From positions 23,327-87,326 of the forward strand of contig NZ_JAFBGA010000023.1 in assembly GCF_016909575.1 (NCBI RefSeq): a DNA stretch of 64,000 nt, in the 5' to 3' direction. The position numbers were made by a program, and so were the translations under genes. Under the pieces are notes generated by a model that saw nothing but the letters and a program-made list of their open reading frames with translations, did no database searches and was not told where the DNA came from. Positions 53,150-61,983 of the stretch are shown here, one piece after another; position 1 is the stretch's first letter; every line of letters starts with the position of its first letter. This DNA comes from Streptomyces sp. HB132. Lineage in GTDB: Bacteria; Actinomycetota; Actinomycetes; Streptomycetales; Streptomycetaceae.

Positions 53150-53176
53150 TTGACGCGGGGACCAGGGACTTATAAC
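53150..53176 (+). promoter_or_regulatory. Possible promoter of the DUF6986 gene
   Basis: TTGACG at 53150-53155 and TATAAC at 53171-53176, 15 bp apart, two shorter than ideal. It lies just after the etfA terminator and about 60 bp before the next start codon. Confidence 0.45.
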
Positions 53177-53236
53177 TTCACCATGCGGATGAAAGATTCC
53201 GGGAAGCGGAAATATCGAAGTGTGGAGGGTACGGCC

Positions 53237-54535
53237 ATGGGTCAGCAGGAGATGGTGGCAACGAGCCTCGCCGGCGCGGTCGGCGAGGAGATCAGTGCCT
53301 CCCTCACGTCGGTGGACGCCGAGCTCGCCCGCCGCTATCCGGGGGACCCCGGCACGCGCCAGCCCGTCCACACCGTCTACGTGCCCGCCGACGACTTCAC
53401 CTCCACCACCCTCCGCACCTGGGGCGACCGGGCCCTGGCGGCGCTCGACGCGCACGCCCCCGACGCCACTGCCCTCGCCTCGGTCCTCGGCATCCCGCAG
53501 GAGCTCGCGGAGCCCGTCCACGACCGCGTACGGGACAAGCTGGAGCGTGAGCCGGTCGAGGACCTGCGCATCGACTTCGAGGACGGCTACGGGCCGCGTC
53601 CCGACGCCGAGGAGGACGAGGCCGCCGCCCGCGCGGCGCGTCTGGTCGCCGAGGCGTACGCCGGCGGTACCGCTGCTCCGTACATGGGTATCCGGATGAA
53701 GTGCATGGAAGCCGGCGTGCGCGACCGGGGCATCCGCACCACGGACATCTTCCTGACCGGGCTGATGCGGGCCGGCGGCCTCCCCGAGTGTCTCGTCCTG
53801 ACACTGCCGAAGGTGACGTACCCCGAACAGGTCACCGCCTTCGTGCGCCTTCTCGAGGCCTTCGAGGAGACGCACGGTCTGTCCGCCGGGCGCCTCGGGT
53901 TCGAGATCCAGATCGAGACCAGTCAGTCCATCCTGGCGGCGGACGGCACCGCGGCGGTGGCCCGCATGATCGACGCCGCACGGGGCCGGGCGACCGGTCT
54001 GCACTACGGGACCTTCGACTACAGCGCCTGCGTCGGCGTCAGCCCCGCCTACCAGGCCAGTGACCATCCCGCCGCCGACCACGCGAAGGCCGTCATGCAG
54101 GTGGCCGCCGCGGGCACCGGTGTGCGGGTCTGCGACGGCTCCACCAATGTGCTGCCCGTCGGCCCCACCGAACAGGTCCACGAGGCCTGGCGCCTCCATC
54201 ACGGCCTCACCCGCCGAGCCCTGGCCCGCGCCTACTACCAGGGCTGGGACATGCACCCCGGCCATCTGCCGACCCGCTACGCCGCCGTCTACGCCTTCTA
54301 CCGCGAGGGTCTCGGCCAGGCGGCGTCCCGGCTCGCCGCCTACGTGGCCAAGGCCGGCGGAGACGTCATGGACGAGCCCGCCACCGCGAAGGCGCTCAGC
54401 GGCTATCTGCTCCGCGGCATCGACTGCGGCGCCCTGGACACCGCGGAGGTCGAGGCCCTCACCGGCCTGACCCGCGCCGGCCTGGACGGCTTCGCCTCGC
54501 CCCGGCGCGGCGGGCTGACCGCGACGGCGCCGTGA
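53237..54535 (+). CDS. DUF6986 family, aldolase/citrate-lyase-like TIM-barrel protein
   Basis: 432 residues. It resembles the DUF6986 proteins of actinobacteria, which are distant relatives of HpcH/HpaI aldolases: RIDFEDGYG, MGIRMKCME, LVLTLPKVTYPEQV, LGFEIQIETSQSIL and LHYGTFDYSACVGV carry the Glu/Asp metal site and arginine of that fold. Substrate unknown; a carbon-carbon lyase on a keto or acyl substrate is likely. Its ATG follows GGAGGGT. The end converges with the LacI gene 4 bp later. Confidence 0.8.
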   Translation: MGQQEMVATSLAGAVGEEISASLTSVDAELARRYPGDPGTRQPVHTVYVPADDFTSTTLRTWGDRALAALDAHAPDATALASVLGIPQELAEPVHDRVRDKLEREPVEDLRIDFEDGYGPRPDAEEDEAAARAARLVAEAYAGGTAAPYMGIRMKCMEAGVRDRGIRTTDIFLTGLMRAGGLPECLVLTLPKVTYPEQVTAFVRLLEAFEETHGLSAGRLGFEIQIETSQSILAADGTAAVARMIDAARGRATGLHYGTFDYSACVGVSPAYQASDHPAADHAKAVMQVAAAGTGVRVCDGSTNVLPVGPTEQVHEAWRLHHGLTRRALARAYYQGWDMHPGHLPTRYAAVYAFYREGLGQAASRLAAYVAKAGGDVMDEPATAKALSGYLLRGIDCGALDTAEVEALTGLTRAGLDGFASPRRGGLTATAP

Positions 54536-54539
54536 GCGG

Positions 54540-55571
54540 TCACGCGGGCGGGAGTTCCCCCGAGCCGCGCGGGACGAGCCGGGTCGGGAGCTCCACCCTC
54601 ACAGGGGCGTGAGCGGCGCCGTCGAGGCGGCGGAACAGGTGTTCAGCCGCGGTTCGGCCGACCGCCGCGGCGTCCTGCGAGATCACCGTGATGCCGAGCA
54701 GGTCGGCCAGCTCGATGTCGTCGAAGCCGACCAGGGCGATCCGGCGGTCGCACTCGGCGAGGACGCGGACGGCGGTGACCGTCACCCGGTTGTTGCCCGA
54801 GAACAGTGCCGTCACCGGCTCCGGGCCGGCCAGCATCGTCTCTGCCGCCGCCCTGACCCGGGCCGGGTCGGTCGGACCGAGGGAGACCCAGGAGTCCTCG
54901 ACCGTGATCCCGGCGTCGGCCAGGGCCGCGTGATAGCCGCGCAGTCGTTCCGTGGCGGTGTGGATGCGCGGCTGGTCGCCGACGAATCCGATCCTGCGGT
55001 GGCCGTGGGCGACCAGGTGGGCGACGCCCGCGCGTGCCCCGCCGAAGCTGTCGGACAGGACCATGTCCGCGTCGACCCGGCCCGCCGGACGGTCGACGAA
55101 CACGGTGGCGATGCCCGCCTTCATCTCGGGTTCCAGATACCGGTGGTCGTCGCCGGCCGGGATCACGATGAGGCCGTCCACCCGCCGGGCGCAGAGTGCG
55201 AGGACGAGCTCCTGCTCGCGCTCCGGGTCCTCGGCGCTGGAGCCGTTGATCAGCAGGGCGCCGTGTGCGCGGGCGACCTCCTCGACGGCGCGGCTCAGCG
55301 GACCGTAGAACGGGTCCGCGAGGTCCTCCAGCACCAGGCCGATGGACGCGGTGCGGCCCTTGCGCAGCACGCGCGCGCTGTCGTTCCGCCGGAACCCGAG
55401 CGCCTCGATGGCCTCCTGGACGCGGCGCTCGGTGTCGGGGGTGACGCCGGGCTCGCTGTTCACCACGCGTGAGACCGTCTTGAGGCCGACTCCGGCACGA
55501 GCCGCCACGTCCTTCATCGTCGGCCTGTTGCCGTAGCGGGACTCGGAAGGGTGGCGGGCGGTCTCGGCCAC
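54540..55571 (-). CDS. LacI family transcriptional regulator
   Basis: 343 residues. The helix-turn-helix starts at about residue 20 (TMKDVAARAGVGLKTVSRVVNS), followed by the hinge (DSARVLRKGRT) and a sugar-binding effector domain (ALVGFDDIELADLLGITVISQD). It starts with GTG. It lies divergent from a ROK sugar kinase with a perfect 12-bp palindrome between them, so it most likely represses both genes until its sugar ligand appears. Confidence 0.9.
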   Translation of the reverse strand: MAETARHPSESRYGNRPTMKDVAARAGVGLKTVSRVVNSEPGVTPDTERRVQEAIEALGFRRNDSARVLRKGRTASIGLVLEDLADPFYGPLSRAVEEVARAHGALLINGSSAEDPEREQELVLALCARRVDGLIVIPAGDDHRYLEPEMKAGIATVFVDRPAGRVDADMVLSDSFGGARAGVAHLVAHGHRRIGFVGDQPRIHTATERLRGYHAALADAGITVEDSWVSLGPTDPARVRAAAETMLAGPEPVTALFSGNNRVTVTAVRVLAECDRRIALVGFDDIELADLLGITVISQDAAAVGRTAAEHLFRRLDGAAHAPVRVELPTRLVPRGSGELPPA

Positions 55572-55665
55572 GGTGCGCTGTCCTGTCGTCGGGAACGTAT
55601 GGTTCCGGGCTCCGCCGGGGGTGCCGGGTGGTGTCCGGATGCTGTGGCGTCGAGCATAGGCCCTG

Positions 55666-55677
55666 GACAACGTTGTC
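55666..55677. promoter_or_regulatory. LacI-type operator GACAACGTTGTC
   Basis: A perfect 12-bp palindrome with the central CG typical of LacI operators, 95 bp before the LacI start and 78 bp before the ROK start. Flanking bases (TG before, AA after) nearly extend it to TTGACAACGTTGTCAA. Confidence 0.75.
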
Positions 55678-55754
55678 AAGAGAATGGAGACTGGGTGGAC
55701 CATCCAACTGAAGCCGCAGGTCCTGCGCCTCACCCCTCCGGAGTGTCCACACCG

Positions 55755-56723
55755 ATGCATACCGACCTCGTCGCCGCGCTCGACATCGGCGGTACAAAGA
55801 TCGCCGGGGCGTTGGTCGACGGAGGCGGTTCCCTTCGCGTACGGGCCCAGCGCCCCACGCCGGCCCGTGAGGGTGCCGAGGCCGTGATGGGCGCGGTGAG
55901 CGAGGTCCTGGCGGAGCTGACGGCCTCCCCGATGTGGCACCGTGCACGCGCGGTCGGCATCGGAAGCGCGGGGCCCGTGGACGCCTCGTCCGGCACGGTC
56001 AGTCCGGTCAACGTCCCCGGCTGGCGCGGCTTCCCGCTGGTCGAGAGGGTCGCCGCCGAGACGGGCGGACTGCCGGTCACCCTCGTCGGGGACGGTGTCG
56101 CGATGACGGCGGCCGAGCACTGGCTGGGCGCCGCCCGAGGCTACGACAACGCGCTGTGCCTGGTCGTCTCGACCGGCGTCGGAGGCGGCCTCGTACTGGG
56201 CGGGAAACTGCACCCCGGCCCCTCAGGTAACGCAGGTCACATCGGTCACATCAGCGTCGACCTGGACGGCGACCCCTGCCCCTGCGGCGCGCGCGGCTGT
56301 GTGGAGCGCCTCGCCAGCGGGCCCAACATCGCCCGGCGCGCACTGGACAACGGCTGGCGCCCCGGCCCGGACGGAGACGCCACGGCCGCCGCGGTGGCCG
56401 CCGCCGCCCGGGCCGGGAACCCGGTCGCGGCCGCCTCCTTCGAGCGGGCCGCCCAGGCGCTCGCCGCCGGGATCGCCGCCACCGCCACCTTGACCGACAT
56501 CGACATCGCGGTGATCGGAGGGGGAGTCGCCGGCGCGGGCGAGGTGCTCTTCGCCCCGTTGCGCGCGTCCCTGCGCGACTACGCCACGCTGTCCTTCGTC
56601 CAGGGCCTCACGGTGACCTCCGCGGTGATGGGGACCGATGCGGGCCTGGTGGGCGCCGCGGCCGCGGCCTCGACGGCCCGTCCCGGCGCCCCGAACGGCG
56701 TACGGGCCGTAGTCGCCCCGTAA
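55755..56723 (+). CDS. ROK family sugar kinase (glucokinase-like)
   Basis: 322 residues. The ATP-binding motif is AALDIGGTKIAGALVD at about 8-23, the catalytic region is LVGDGVAMTAAEHWLG, and the ROK signature with its zinc site is GHISVDLDGDPCPCGARGCVERLASG (the CxCGxxGC cysteines). It phosphorylates glucose, N-acetylmannosamine or a related sugar. The divergent LacI regulator and shared operator suggest induction by its substrate. No transporter adjoins. Confidence 0.9.
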   Translation: MHTDLVAALDIGGTKIAGALVDGGGSLRVRAQRPTPAREGAEAVMGAVSEVLAELTASPMWHRARAVGIGSAGPVDASSGTVSPVNVPGWRGFPLVERVAAETGGLPVTLVGDGVAMTAAEHWLGAARGYDNALCLVVSTGVGGGLVLGGKLHPGPSGNAGHIGHISVDLDGDPCPCGARGCVERLASGPNIARRALDNGWRPGPDGDATAAAVAAAARAGNPVAAASFERAAQALAAGIAATATLTDIDIAVIGGGVAGAGEVLFAPLRASLRDYATLSFVQGLTVTSAVMGTDAGLVGAAAAASTARPGAPNGVRAVVAP

Positions 56724-57112
56724 GCCGTTTCGCGGAGGGGCCGCACTCCGTCCCGGCGTCCCCGGTCCGACGGCTTCGGGGGCACCACCGCCAGGAACGC
56801 GTCCCCCTCCAGGCCCGGTCACGACCTCGGCAGCCGGCCCCTCGCTCCGGCGGGCCTCCGCGAACTCCTCCGCGGGCCGGCTTTCCCCGGGGTCCACCTG
56901 TGGGAAACCGTTCCGGTACGGTGCGGCGCACTCGTCCCCTCGTCGTTCCGGTGAACGACCGCTCCGACGACATCGGCCCGCCCCCCCCGCCACGTCGGCA
57001 CGGCCACCGGGCCGGGGGAGGGACGCGCGCCGGCGCAACCGCGTCGCCCCTCGGGGTTTCCGGAGCGGGGTGTTGCGGGCAAGCCACAGGGGGCTACGGA
57101 AGAGGGGGACCC
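56724..57112. other. About 390-bp intergenic stretch
   Basis: No credible gene, terminator or promoter. A run of nine Cs (56,981-56,990 region) keeps frames open. The GAGGGGG ribosome site of the next gene is at its right end. Confidence 0.4.
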
Positions 57113-58156
57113 GTGATCGTCTGGATCAACGGTGCGTTCAGTGCGGGCAAGACCAGCGCCGCGTGCGAACTGATCGATCTGATCCCGAACAGCACCTTCT
57201 ACGACCCCGAACTGATCGGCGGGGGACTGCGCGGACTGCTGCCCCAGAAGAAGCTCGCCGAAGTGACCGACATCCAGGACCTGCCGATCTGGCGGCGCCT
57301 GGTGGTCGACACGGCCGCCGCGCTCCTCGCCGAACTCTCCGGGGTGCTGGTGGTCCCGATGACACTGCTCAGGCAGGACTACCGCGACGAGATCTTCGGC
57401 GGGCTCGCCTCCCGTCGCATACCGGTCCGCCATGTACTGCTCTCACCTGAGGAAACGATCCTGCGGAGACGGATCGCCGAGCGCGAGGAATGCGTCGACG
57501 ACCCCGAGCACAGCGAACGGATCCGGCAGTGGGCCTACGAGCACATCGAGCCCTACCGGGCCGCCCTCGGGTGGATCACCGCGGACGCCCACACGATCGA
57601 CACCAGTGCGCTCACCCCGTACGAGACGGCCCAGCGGATCGCCGAGGCGCTGCGCACCGGTGAGGCCGGGGAGTGCGGCATAGTCCAGACCCCCGCGCCG
57701 CGTGCGGAGACGGTCGCGTCCGGTGTGCTGCTCTTCGACGAGCAGGACCGGGTGCTGCTCGTCGACCCCACCTACAAGCCCGGCTGGGAGTTTCCCGGCG
57801 GTGTGGTGGAGCGCGGGGAGGCCCCGGCGCAGGCAGGGGTGCGGGAGGTCGCCGAGGAGTTGGGGCTCCGACTCGACACGGTTTTGAGGCTCCTGGTGGT
57901 CGACTGGGAGGCGCCGAAGCCGCCCGCGTACGGAGGACTGCGCTTCCTGTTCGACGGTGGCCGTCTGCGCGGCGAGCAGGCCGCGCGGCTGTTGCTGCCC
58001 GGCTCGGAACTGCGTGACTGGCGGTTCGTCACCGAGGAGGAGGCGTCCGGGATGCTCCCGCCGACCCGCTTCGAGAGGCTCCGGTGGGCGCTGCGTGCCC
58101 GCGAGCGGTCCACCGTGCTGAACCTCGAGGCCGGGGTGCCCGTGGGCGGACCGTAG
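57113..58156 (+). CDS. P-loop kinase/TmrB-like domain fused to a NUDIX hydrolase
   Basis: 347 residues. The first half (1-190) is a P-loop ATPase of the TmrB/AAA_33 kind, with Walker A GAFSAGKT at 7-14 and a LID-like region RRRIAEREECVDD. The second half (from about 200) is a NUDIX domain whose box starts at Gly229 and reads G..VVERGE.......REVAEELGL, complete with all metal-binding glutamates. The fusion suggests one nucleotide-like substrate handled by both domains. The GTG start is favoured by GAGGGGGACCC and by placing the P-loop at the N-terminus; the frame is open further upstream but looks noncoding. Confidence 0.85.
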   Translation: MIVWINGAFSAGKTSAACELIDLIPNSTFYDPELIGGGLRGLLPQKKLAEVTDIQDLPIWRRLVVDTAAALLAELSGVLVVPMTLLRQDYRDEIFGGLASRRIPVRHVLLSPEETILRRRIAEREECVDDPEHSERIRQWAYEHIEPYRAALGWITADAHTIDTSALTPYETAQRIAEALRTGEAGECGIVQTPAPRAETVASGVLLFDEQDRVLLVDPTYKPGWEFPGGVVERGEAPAQAGVREVAEELGLRLDTVLRLLVVDWEAPKPPAYGGLRFLFDGGRLRGEQAARLLLPGSELRDWRFVTEEEASGMLPPTRFERLRWALRARERSTVLNLEAGVPVGGP

Positions 58157-58258
58157 CCTCCGGTGGGACGAGCCGGGCTTGTTCTGCCGTTCCGGCGCCC
58201 GCCGACCCGTCACGTCCGTCGGCGCATGGACACATGGGGTCCGGGAGGGTGCACGTCG

Positions 58259-58564
58259 TCAGGCGGGCACCCCTGCCTCATCCATGACCCCTGCCATCTC
58301 GGCTCGGGGGAGCGCCGGGTTGGCGCCCGCGCTGCTCGCCAGTTCGGGCTCGGCCAGCGCATCGAGGAGCCGGGGGAGCGGCAGACGCGGATCGCGGGCG
58401 GCCTCCTGCCGCGTCCGGACGTCCGGATCGTGGCTGAGCCGTTCGATGAGATCGGGGCCCGCGGCGGGGTCGCGGACCGCGAGCCGCCGGTGGCTCCCGT
58501 CCGGATGGTCCGCGAAGCGGGCGGCGAGCCCTTCGGAGAGGAAGCGGGGGTGGCCGGTCGCCAT
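58259..58564 (-). pseudogene. Leucine-rich-repeat-variant (LRV) fragment
   Basis: 101 residues consisting of three or four LRV-like repeats: HRRLAVRDPAAGPDLIERL, SHDPDVRTRQEAARDPRLPL, SSAGANPALPRAEM. Proteins of this family in streptomycetes are normally several times longer, and this frame begins in mid-repeat. It is probably the remaining end of a degraded gene, though a short functional protein is possible. It lies 26 bp after the stop of the peptidase gene. Confidence 0.5.
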
Positions 58565-58590
58565 CCACGCGGAGAACGTCCCGCGGGGCC

Positions 58591-59955
58591 TCAGACCTTC
58601 TTCGACTCCGCGTAGTTCCGCAGGAACAGTGCCTCCGCGACCGAGAGCCGCTCGAGCTCCTCGGGAGAGACGCTCTCGTTCACCGCGTGGATCTGGGCCT
58701 CGGGTTCGCTCAGCCCGATGAGCAGGATCTCCGCCTGCGGGTACAGCGCGGCCAGCGTGTTGCAGAGCGGGATGGAGCCACCCATGCCGGAGGACTGCAT
58801 CTCCTCACCCGGGTACGCGATCCGCATGGCCTCGGCCATCGACGTGTAGGCGGGGCTGGTGACGTCGGCGCGGAACGGCTGCCCCTGGCCGACCTGTTCG
58901 ACGGACACCCGGGCACCCCAGGGGGCGTGGGACTCGAGGTGGGCGGTCAGCAGCTCCGTGGCCTCGGCGGCATCCTGGCCCGGCGGCACCCGGAGGCTGA
59001 CCTGCGCCCGGGCGCTCGCCTGCAGCGACGGCGTGGCCCCGACCACGGGCGGGCAGTCGATCCCGACGACGGTGACCGCGGGCCGCGCCCAGATACGGTC
59101 GGCGACCGTCCCCGTGCCGATCAGCCCGACGCCGTCGAGCACCTTGGCGTCCTTGCGGAACTCGCCCTCCGGGTACTGCAGTCCGTCCCATTCCGCGTCG
59201 TGCGTGAGCCCGTCGACCGTCGTCGTGCCGTCCTCGGCCCGCAGGGAGGCCAGCAGCTGGATCATCGCGGCCAGGGCGTCCGGGGCGGCGCCGCCGAACT
59301 GCCCCGAGTGCAGATTCCCTTCGAGGGTGTCCAACCGCACCCGCAGCATGGTCATACCCCGAAGCGTCGCGGTGACGGTGGGCAGCCCGACGCGGAAGTT
59401 GCCCGTGTCGCCGATGACGATCGTGTCGGCGGCCAGCAGTTCCGGGTGCGCCTCGGCGTACTGTTCGAGGCCACCCGTGCCCTGTTCCTCCGAGCCCTCC
59501 GCGATCACCTTCACGGAGACGGGGACACCGCCGTCCGCCTTGAGGGCGCGCAGCGCGAGCAGGTGCATGATGAAGCCGCCCTTGCAGTCCGCCGCACCCC
59601 GGCCGAACCAGCGGCCGTCGCGCTCGGTCAGCTCGAACGGCGGCGAGAGCCAGGCGGACTCGTCCAGCGGCGGCTGCACGTCGTAGTGCGCGTAGAGCAG
59701 TACCGTGGGCGCGCCCGCCGGACCGGGCAGGTAGCCGTACACCGACTGCGTTCCGTCCGGGGTGTCGAGCAGGGCCACGTCCTGGAAGTCCTCCGCGCGC
59801 AGGGCGTCGGCGACCCAGCCGGCCGCGGCCTCGCACTCGCTCCGCGGGAACTGCGCGGGGTCCGCCACCGACCGGAAGGCCACCAGTTCGGCGAGCTCCG
59901 TCTTCGCGCGGGGCATCAGCGAGGCAACGGTCTCGGAAATCGGACGGGCGGTCAT
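58591..59955 (-). CDS. M20 family metallopeptidase (dipeptidase)
   Basis: 454 residues. The metal-binding sites read YAHYDVQPP, GRGAADCKGG and EGSEEQGTGG, with the dimerisation domain in the middle (NLHSGQFGGAAPDALAAMIQL) and the final histidine in QIHAVNESVS. This is the carnosinase-like/PepV-type branch that hydrolyses dipeptides. No signal peptide. The start ATG has GAGGAGC 6 nt upstream. Confidence 0.92.
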   Translation of the reverse strand: MTARPISETVASLMPRAKTELAELVAFRSVADPAQFPRSECEAAAGWVADALRAEDFQDVALLDTPDGTQSVYGYLPGPAGAPTVLLYAHYDVQPPLDESAWLSPPFELTERDGRWFGRGAADCKGGFIMHLLALRALKADGGVPVSVKVIAEGSEEQGTGGLEQYAEAHPELLAADTIVIGDTGNFRVGLPTVTATLRGMTMLRVRLDTLEGNLHSGQFGGAAPDALAAMIQLLASLRAEDGTTTVDGLTHDAEWDGLQYPEGEFRKDAKVLDGVGLIGTGTVADRIWARPAVTVVGIDCPPVVGATPSLQASARAQVSLRVPPGQDAAEATELLTAHLESHAPWGARVSVEQVGQGQPFRADVTSPAYTSMAEAMRIAYPGEEMQSSGMGGSIPLCNTLAALYPQAEILLIGLSEPEAQIHAVNESVSPEELERLSVAEALFLRNYAESKKV

Positions 59956-60149
59956 GGGCACGCTCCTCGTGGGTGCGACATCAGGGCTGTGGCGCGGTGG
60001 GTACGCGGCCGGGTGCGACGCCGTGGACGCGGCGTTGCGTGTGCAATGAATTCATGGCTGATCCTCCCACAGCGGAGTTCCGTCCCGGCGCGCCGTAGGA
60101 TGCCGTGAGCAGTTGGGGCCACTGGTCGGATCGGGAGCAGAAGCACATC

Positions 60150-61415
60150 GTGAGCAGCGAGAACGCAGACGCCGGACGTGAGCCGGATGAGTCGTCGTCG
60201 GAACCGCAGGAGTCCTCGGTATGGGACGTCGTCGTGGTCGGTGCAGGCCCGGCCGGAGCCTCCGCGGCGTACGCGGCGGCCGTCGCGGGCCGCCGGGTGC
60301 TGTTGCTGGAGAAGGCGGAGATCCCGCGCTACAAGACATGCGGCGGCGGAATCATCGGGTTCTCGCGTGATTCCCTCCCTCCTGGATTCGAACTGCCTCT
60401 GAAGGACCGGATCCACGCCGTCACCTTCTCGCTCAACGGGAAGCTGTCACGCACCCGCAGGTCCAGGCGCATGCTCTTCGGTCTGATCAACCGGCCGGAG
60501 TTCGACGCCGGCCTGGTGGAGGAGGCTCAGAAGGCGGGCGCCGAGCTGCGCACGGGGGCGACGGTGACACGCGTCGAGCAGCACGGCACCGCCGTGCCCG
60601 ACCGGCGCACGGTCGCCGTGGTGCTGGCCGGCGGCGAGACGGTGCTGGCCCGGGCCGTCGTCGGCGCGGACGGCAGCGCGGGCCGCATAGGGGCTCATGT
60701 CGGCGTCAAGCTCGACCAGGTGGACCTCGGACTCGAGGCCGAGATCCCCGTTCCCGAGACGGTCGCCGAGGACTGGGCGGGCCGGGTGCTCATCGACTGG
60801 GGTCCGATGCCCGGGAGTTACGGCTGGGTCTTCCCCAAGGGGGACACCCTGACGGTCGGTGTGATCTCGGCGCGGGGTGACGGCGCGGGGACCAAGCGGT
60901 ATCTGGAGGACTTCGTCGGCCGGCTGGGTCTCGCCGGGTTCGAACCGGCCGTCTCCTCCGGTCATCTCACCCGCTGCCGTAGCGACGACTCACCGCTCTC
61001 CCGCGGACGGGTGGTGGTCTGCGGCGACGCGGCCGGGCTGCTGGAACCCTGGACGAGGGAAGGTATTTCCTTCGCCCTGCGGTCCGGGCGGCTCGCGGGG
61101 GAGTGGGCGGTACGGATCGCCGAGTCGCACGACGCGGTCGACGCCCGGCGTCAGGCCCTCAACTACGCCTTCGCGATCAAGGCCGGGCTGGGCGTGGAGA
61201 TGAGTGTCGGGCGCCGCATGCTCAGGCTGTTCGAACGGCGCCCGGGGGTTCTGCACGCGGTACTGACCGGGTTCCGCCCCGCCTGGAACGCGTTCGCGGG
61301 AGTCACCCGGGGGACGACTTCACTGGCCGAACTGGTCCGCTCGCATCCGCTGGCCCAGCGGGCGCTGCACGCGATGGACCGCCAGGGGACGGACGGGGTC
61401 AGCTCTCGATCGTGA
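60150..61415 (+). CDS. Geranylgeranyl-reductase-family FAD oxidoreductase
   Basis: 421 residues. The FAD fingerprint is DVVVVGAGPAGASAAYAAA; IPRYKTCGGGI is characteristic of geranylgeranyl reductases and relatives; VVGADGSAGRIGAHVGV and VVVCGDAAGLLEPWTREGI are the remaining flavin-binding blocks. It reduces isoprenoid double bonds, for example in menaquinone tails or prenyl lipids. The GTG at 60150 was chosen; one at 60105 would add 15 residues. It overlaps the end of the next minus-strand gene by 17 bp. Confidence 0.87.
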   Translation: MSSENADAGREPDESSSEPQESSVWDVVVVGAGPAGASAAYAAAVAGRRVLLLEKAEIPRYKTCGGGIIGFSRDSLPPGFELPLKDRIHAVTFSLNGKLSRTRRSRRMLFGLINRPEFDAGLVEEAQKAGAELRTGATVTRVEQHGTAVPDRRTVAVVLAGGETVLARAVVGADGSAGRIGAHVGVKLDQVDLGLEAEIPVPETVAEDWAGRVLIDWGPMPGSYGWVFPKGDTLTVGVISARGDGAGTKRYLEDFVGRLGLAGFEPAVSSGHLTRCRSDDSPLSRGRVVVCGDAAGLLEPWTREGISFALRSGRLAGEWAVRIAESHDAVDARRQALNYAFAIKAGLGVEMSVGRRMLRLFERRPGVLHAVLTGFRPAWNAFAGVTRGTTSLAELVRSHPLAQRALHAMDRQGTDGVSSRS

Positions 61416-61857
61416 TCCGGAAGACGGGGTGGTCGGGGCACGCGGCCAGGAGTTCGGCATCGGTCGACCTGGCCGTCACGCCCTGGAAGTACTGGTTGAC
61501 CTCCCACCCCCAGCGCTCCAGATAGGCGCGGACGATCCGCATCTTCTGCTCGTCGTCCGCGATCTCCACCGCACTGAAGGCGCGGACCTTCCGGCCCACC
61601 TTCAGCTCTCCGCCTCCGGCAGCGCGCATGTTGCGCACCCACTGGGAGTGGCCGCGGGCGGAGACCAGGTACTGGACGCCGTCGTGGTGGTGAGGGTTCA
61701 CGGGGATTCGCTGCATCCGGCCGCTCTTGCGGCCCCTCACCGACATCTCGGCGGAACCGAGCAGGCTGACACCGTGGCGGGCGAGCCAGCCGACGACACT
61801 GTTCATCCGCTGTGCGAAGGCGTTGGCCCGGAGGTAGTACGGCTGCTGCTGCGACAT
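61399..61857 (-). CDS. F420-type (DDN-like) nitroreductase family oxidoreductase
   Basis: 152 residues of the split-barrel DDN family. SVRGRKSGRMQRIPVNPHHHDGVQYLVSARGHSQWVRNM is the deazaflavin F420-binding arrangement seen in these proteins (R..SG..R..P). It probably performs F420H2-dependent reductions. The gene is divergent from a TetR regulator and its start lies next to one of two matching operators, so it is likely the regulator's target. ATG at MSQQQP with GCGGGAGCC upstream. Confidence 0.87.
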   Translation of the reverse strand: MSQQQPYYLRANAFAQRMNSVVGWLARHGVSLLGSAEMSVRGRKSGRMQRIPVNPHHHDGVQYLVSARGHSQWVRNMRAAGGGELKVGRKVRAFSAVEIADDEQKMRIVRAYLERWGWEVNQYFQGVTARSTDAELLAACPDHPVFRITIES

Positions 61858-61875
61858 GGTGGCTCCCGCCATTGA

Positions 61876-61891
61876 GAGAGCGGTGCTCTCG
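61876..61891. promoter_or_regulatory. Putative TetR operator, copy 1
   Basis: GAGAGCGGTGCTCTCG contains the inverted repeat GAGAGC-GGT-GCTCTC. A second copy with two differences lies 52 bp to the right. It sits 19 bp upstream of the F420-oxidoreductase start codon. Confidence 0.7.
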
Positions 61892-61929
61892 CTTGAGATC
61901 AGTGTGTACGGGTGTGCCGCTCAAAAGCA

Positions 61930-61943
61930 AGAGCAGTGCTCTC
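61930..61943. promoter_or_regulatory. Putative TetR operator, copy 2
   Basis: AGAGCAGTGCTCTC, with arms AGAGC and GCTCT, matches copy 1 at all but one shared position. It lies about 40 bp before the TetR start codon. Two copies between divergent genes are typical of TetR autoregulation. Confidence 0.7.
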
Positions 61944-61983
61944 GTTTCTGTTCAGTGTTCTGGTCACGTGGCAGACTGATCGC

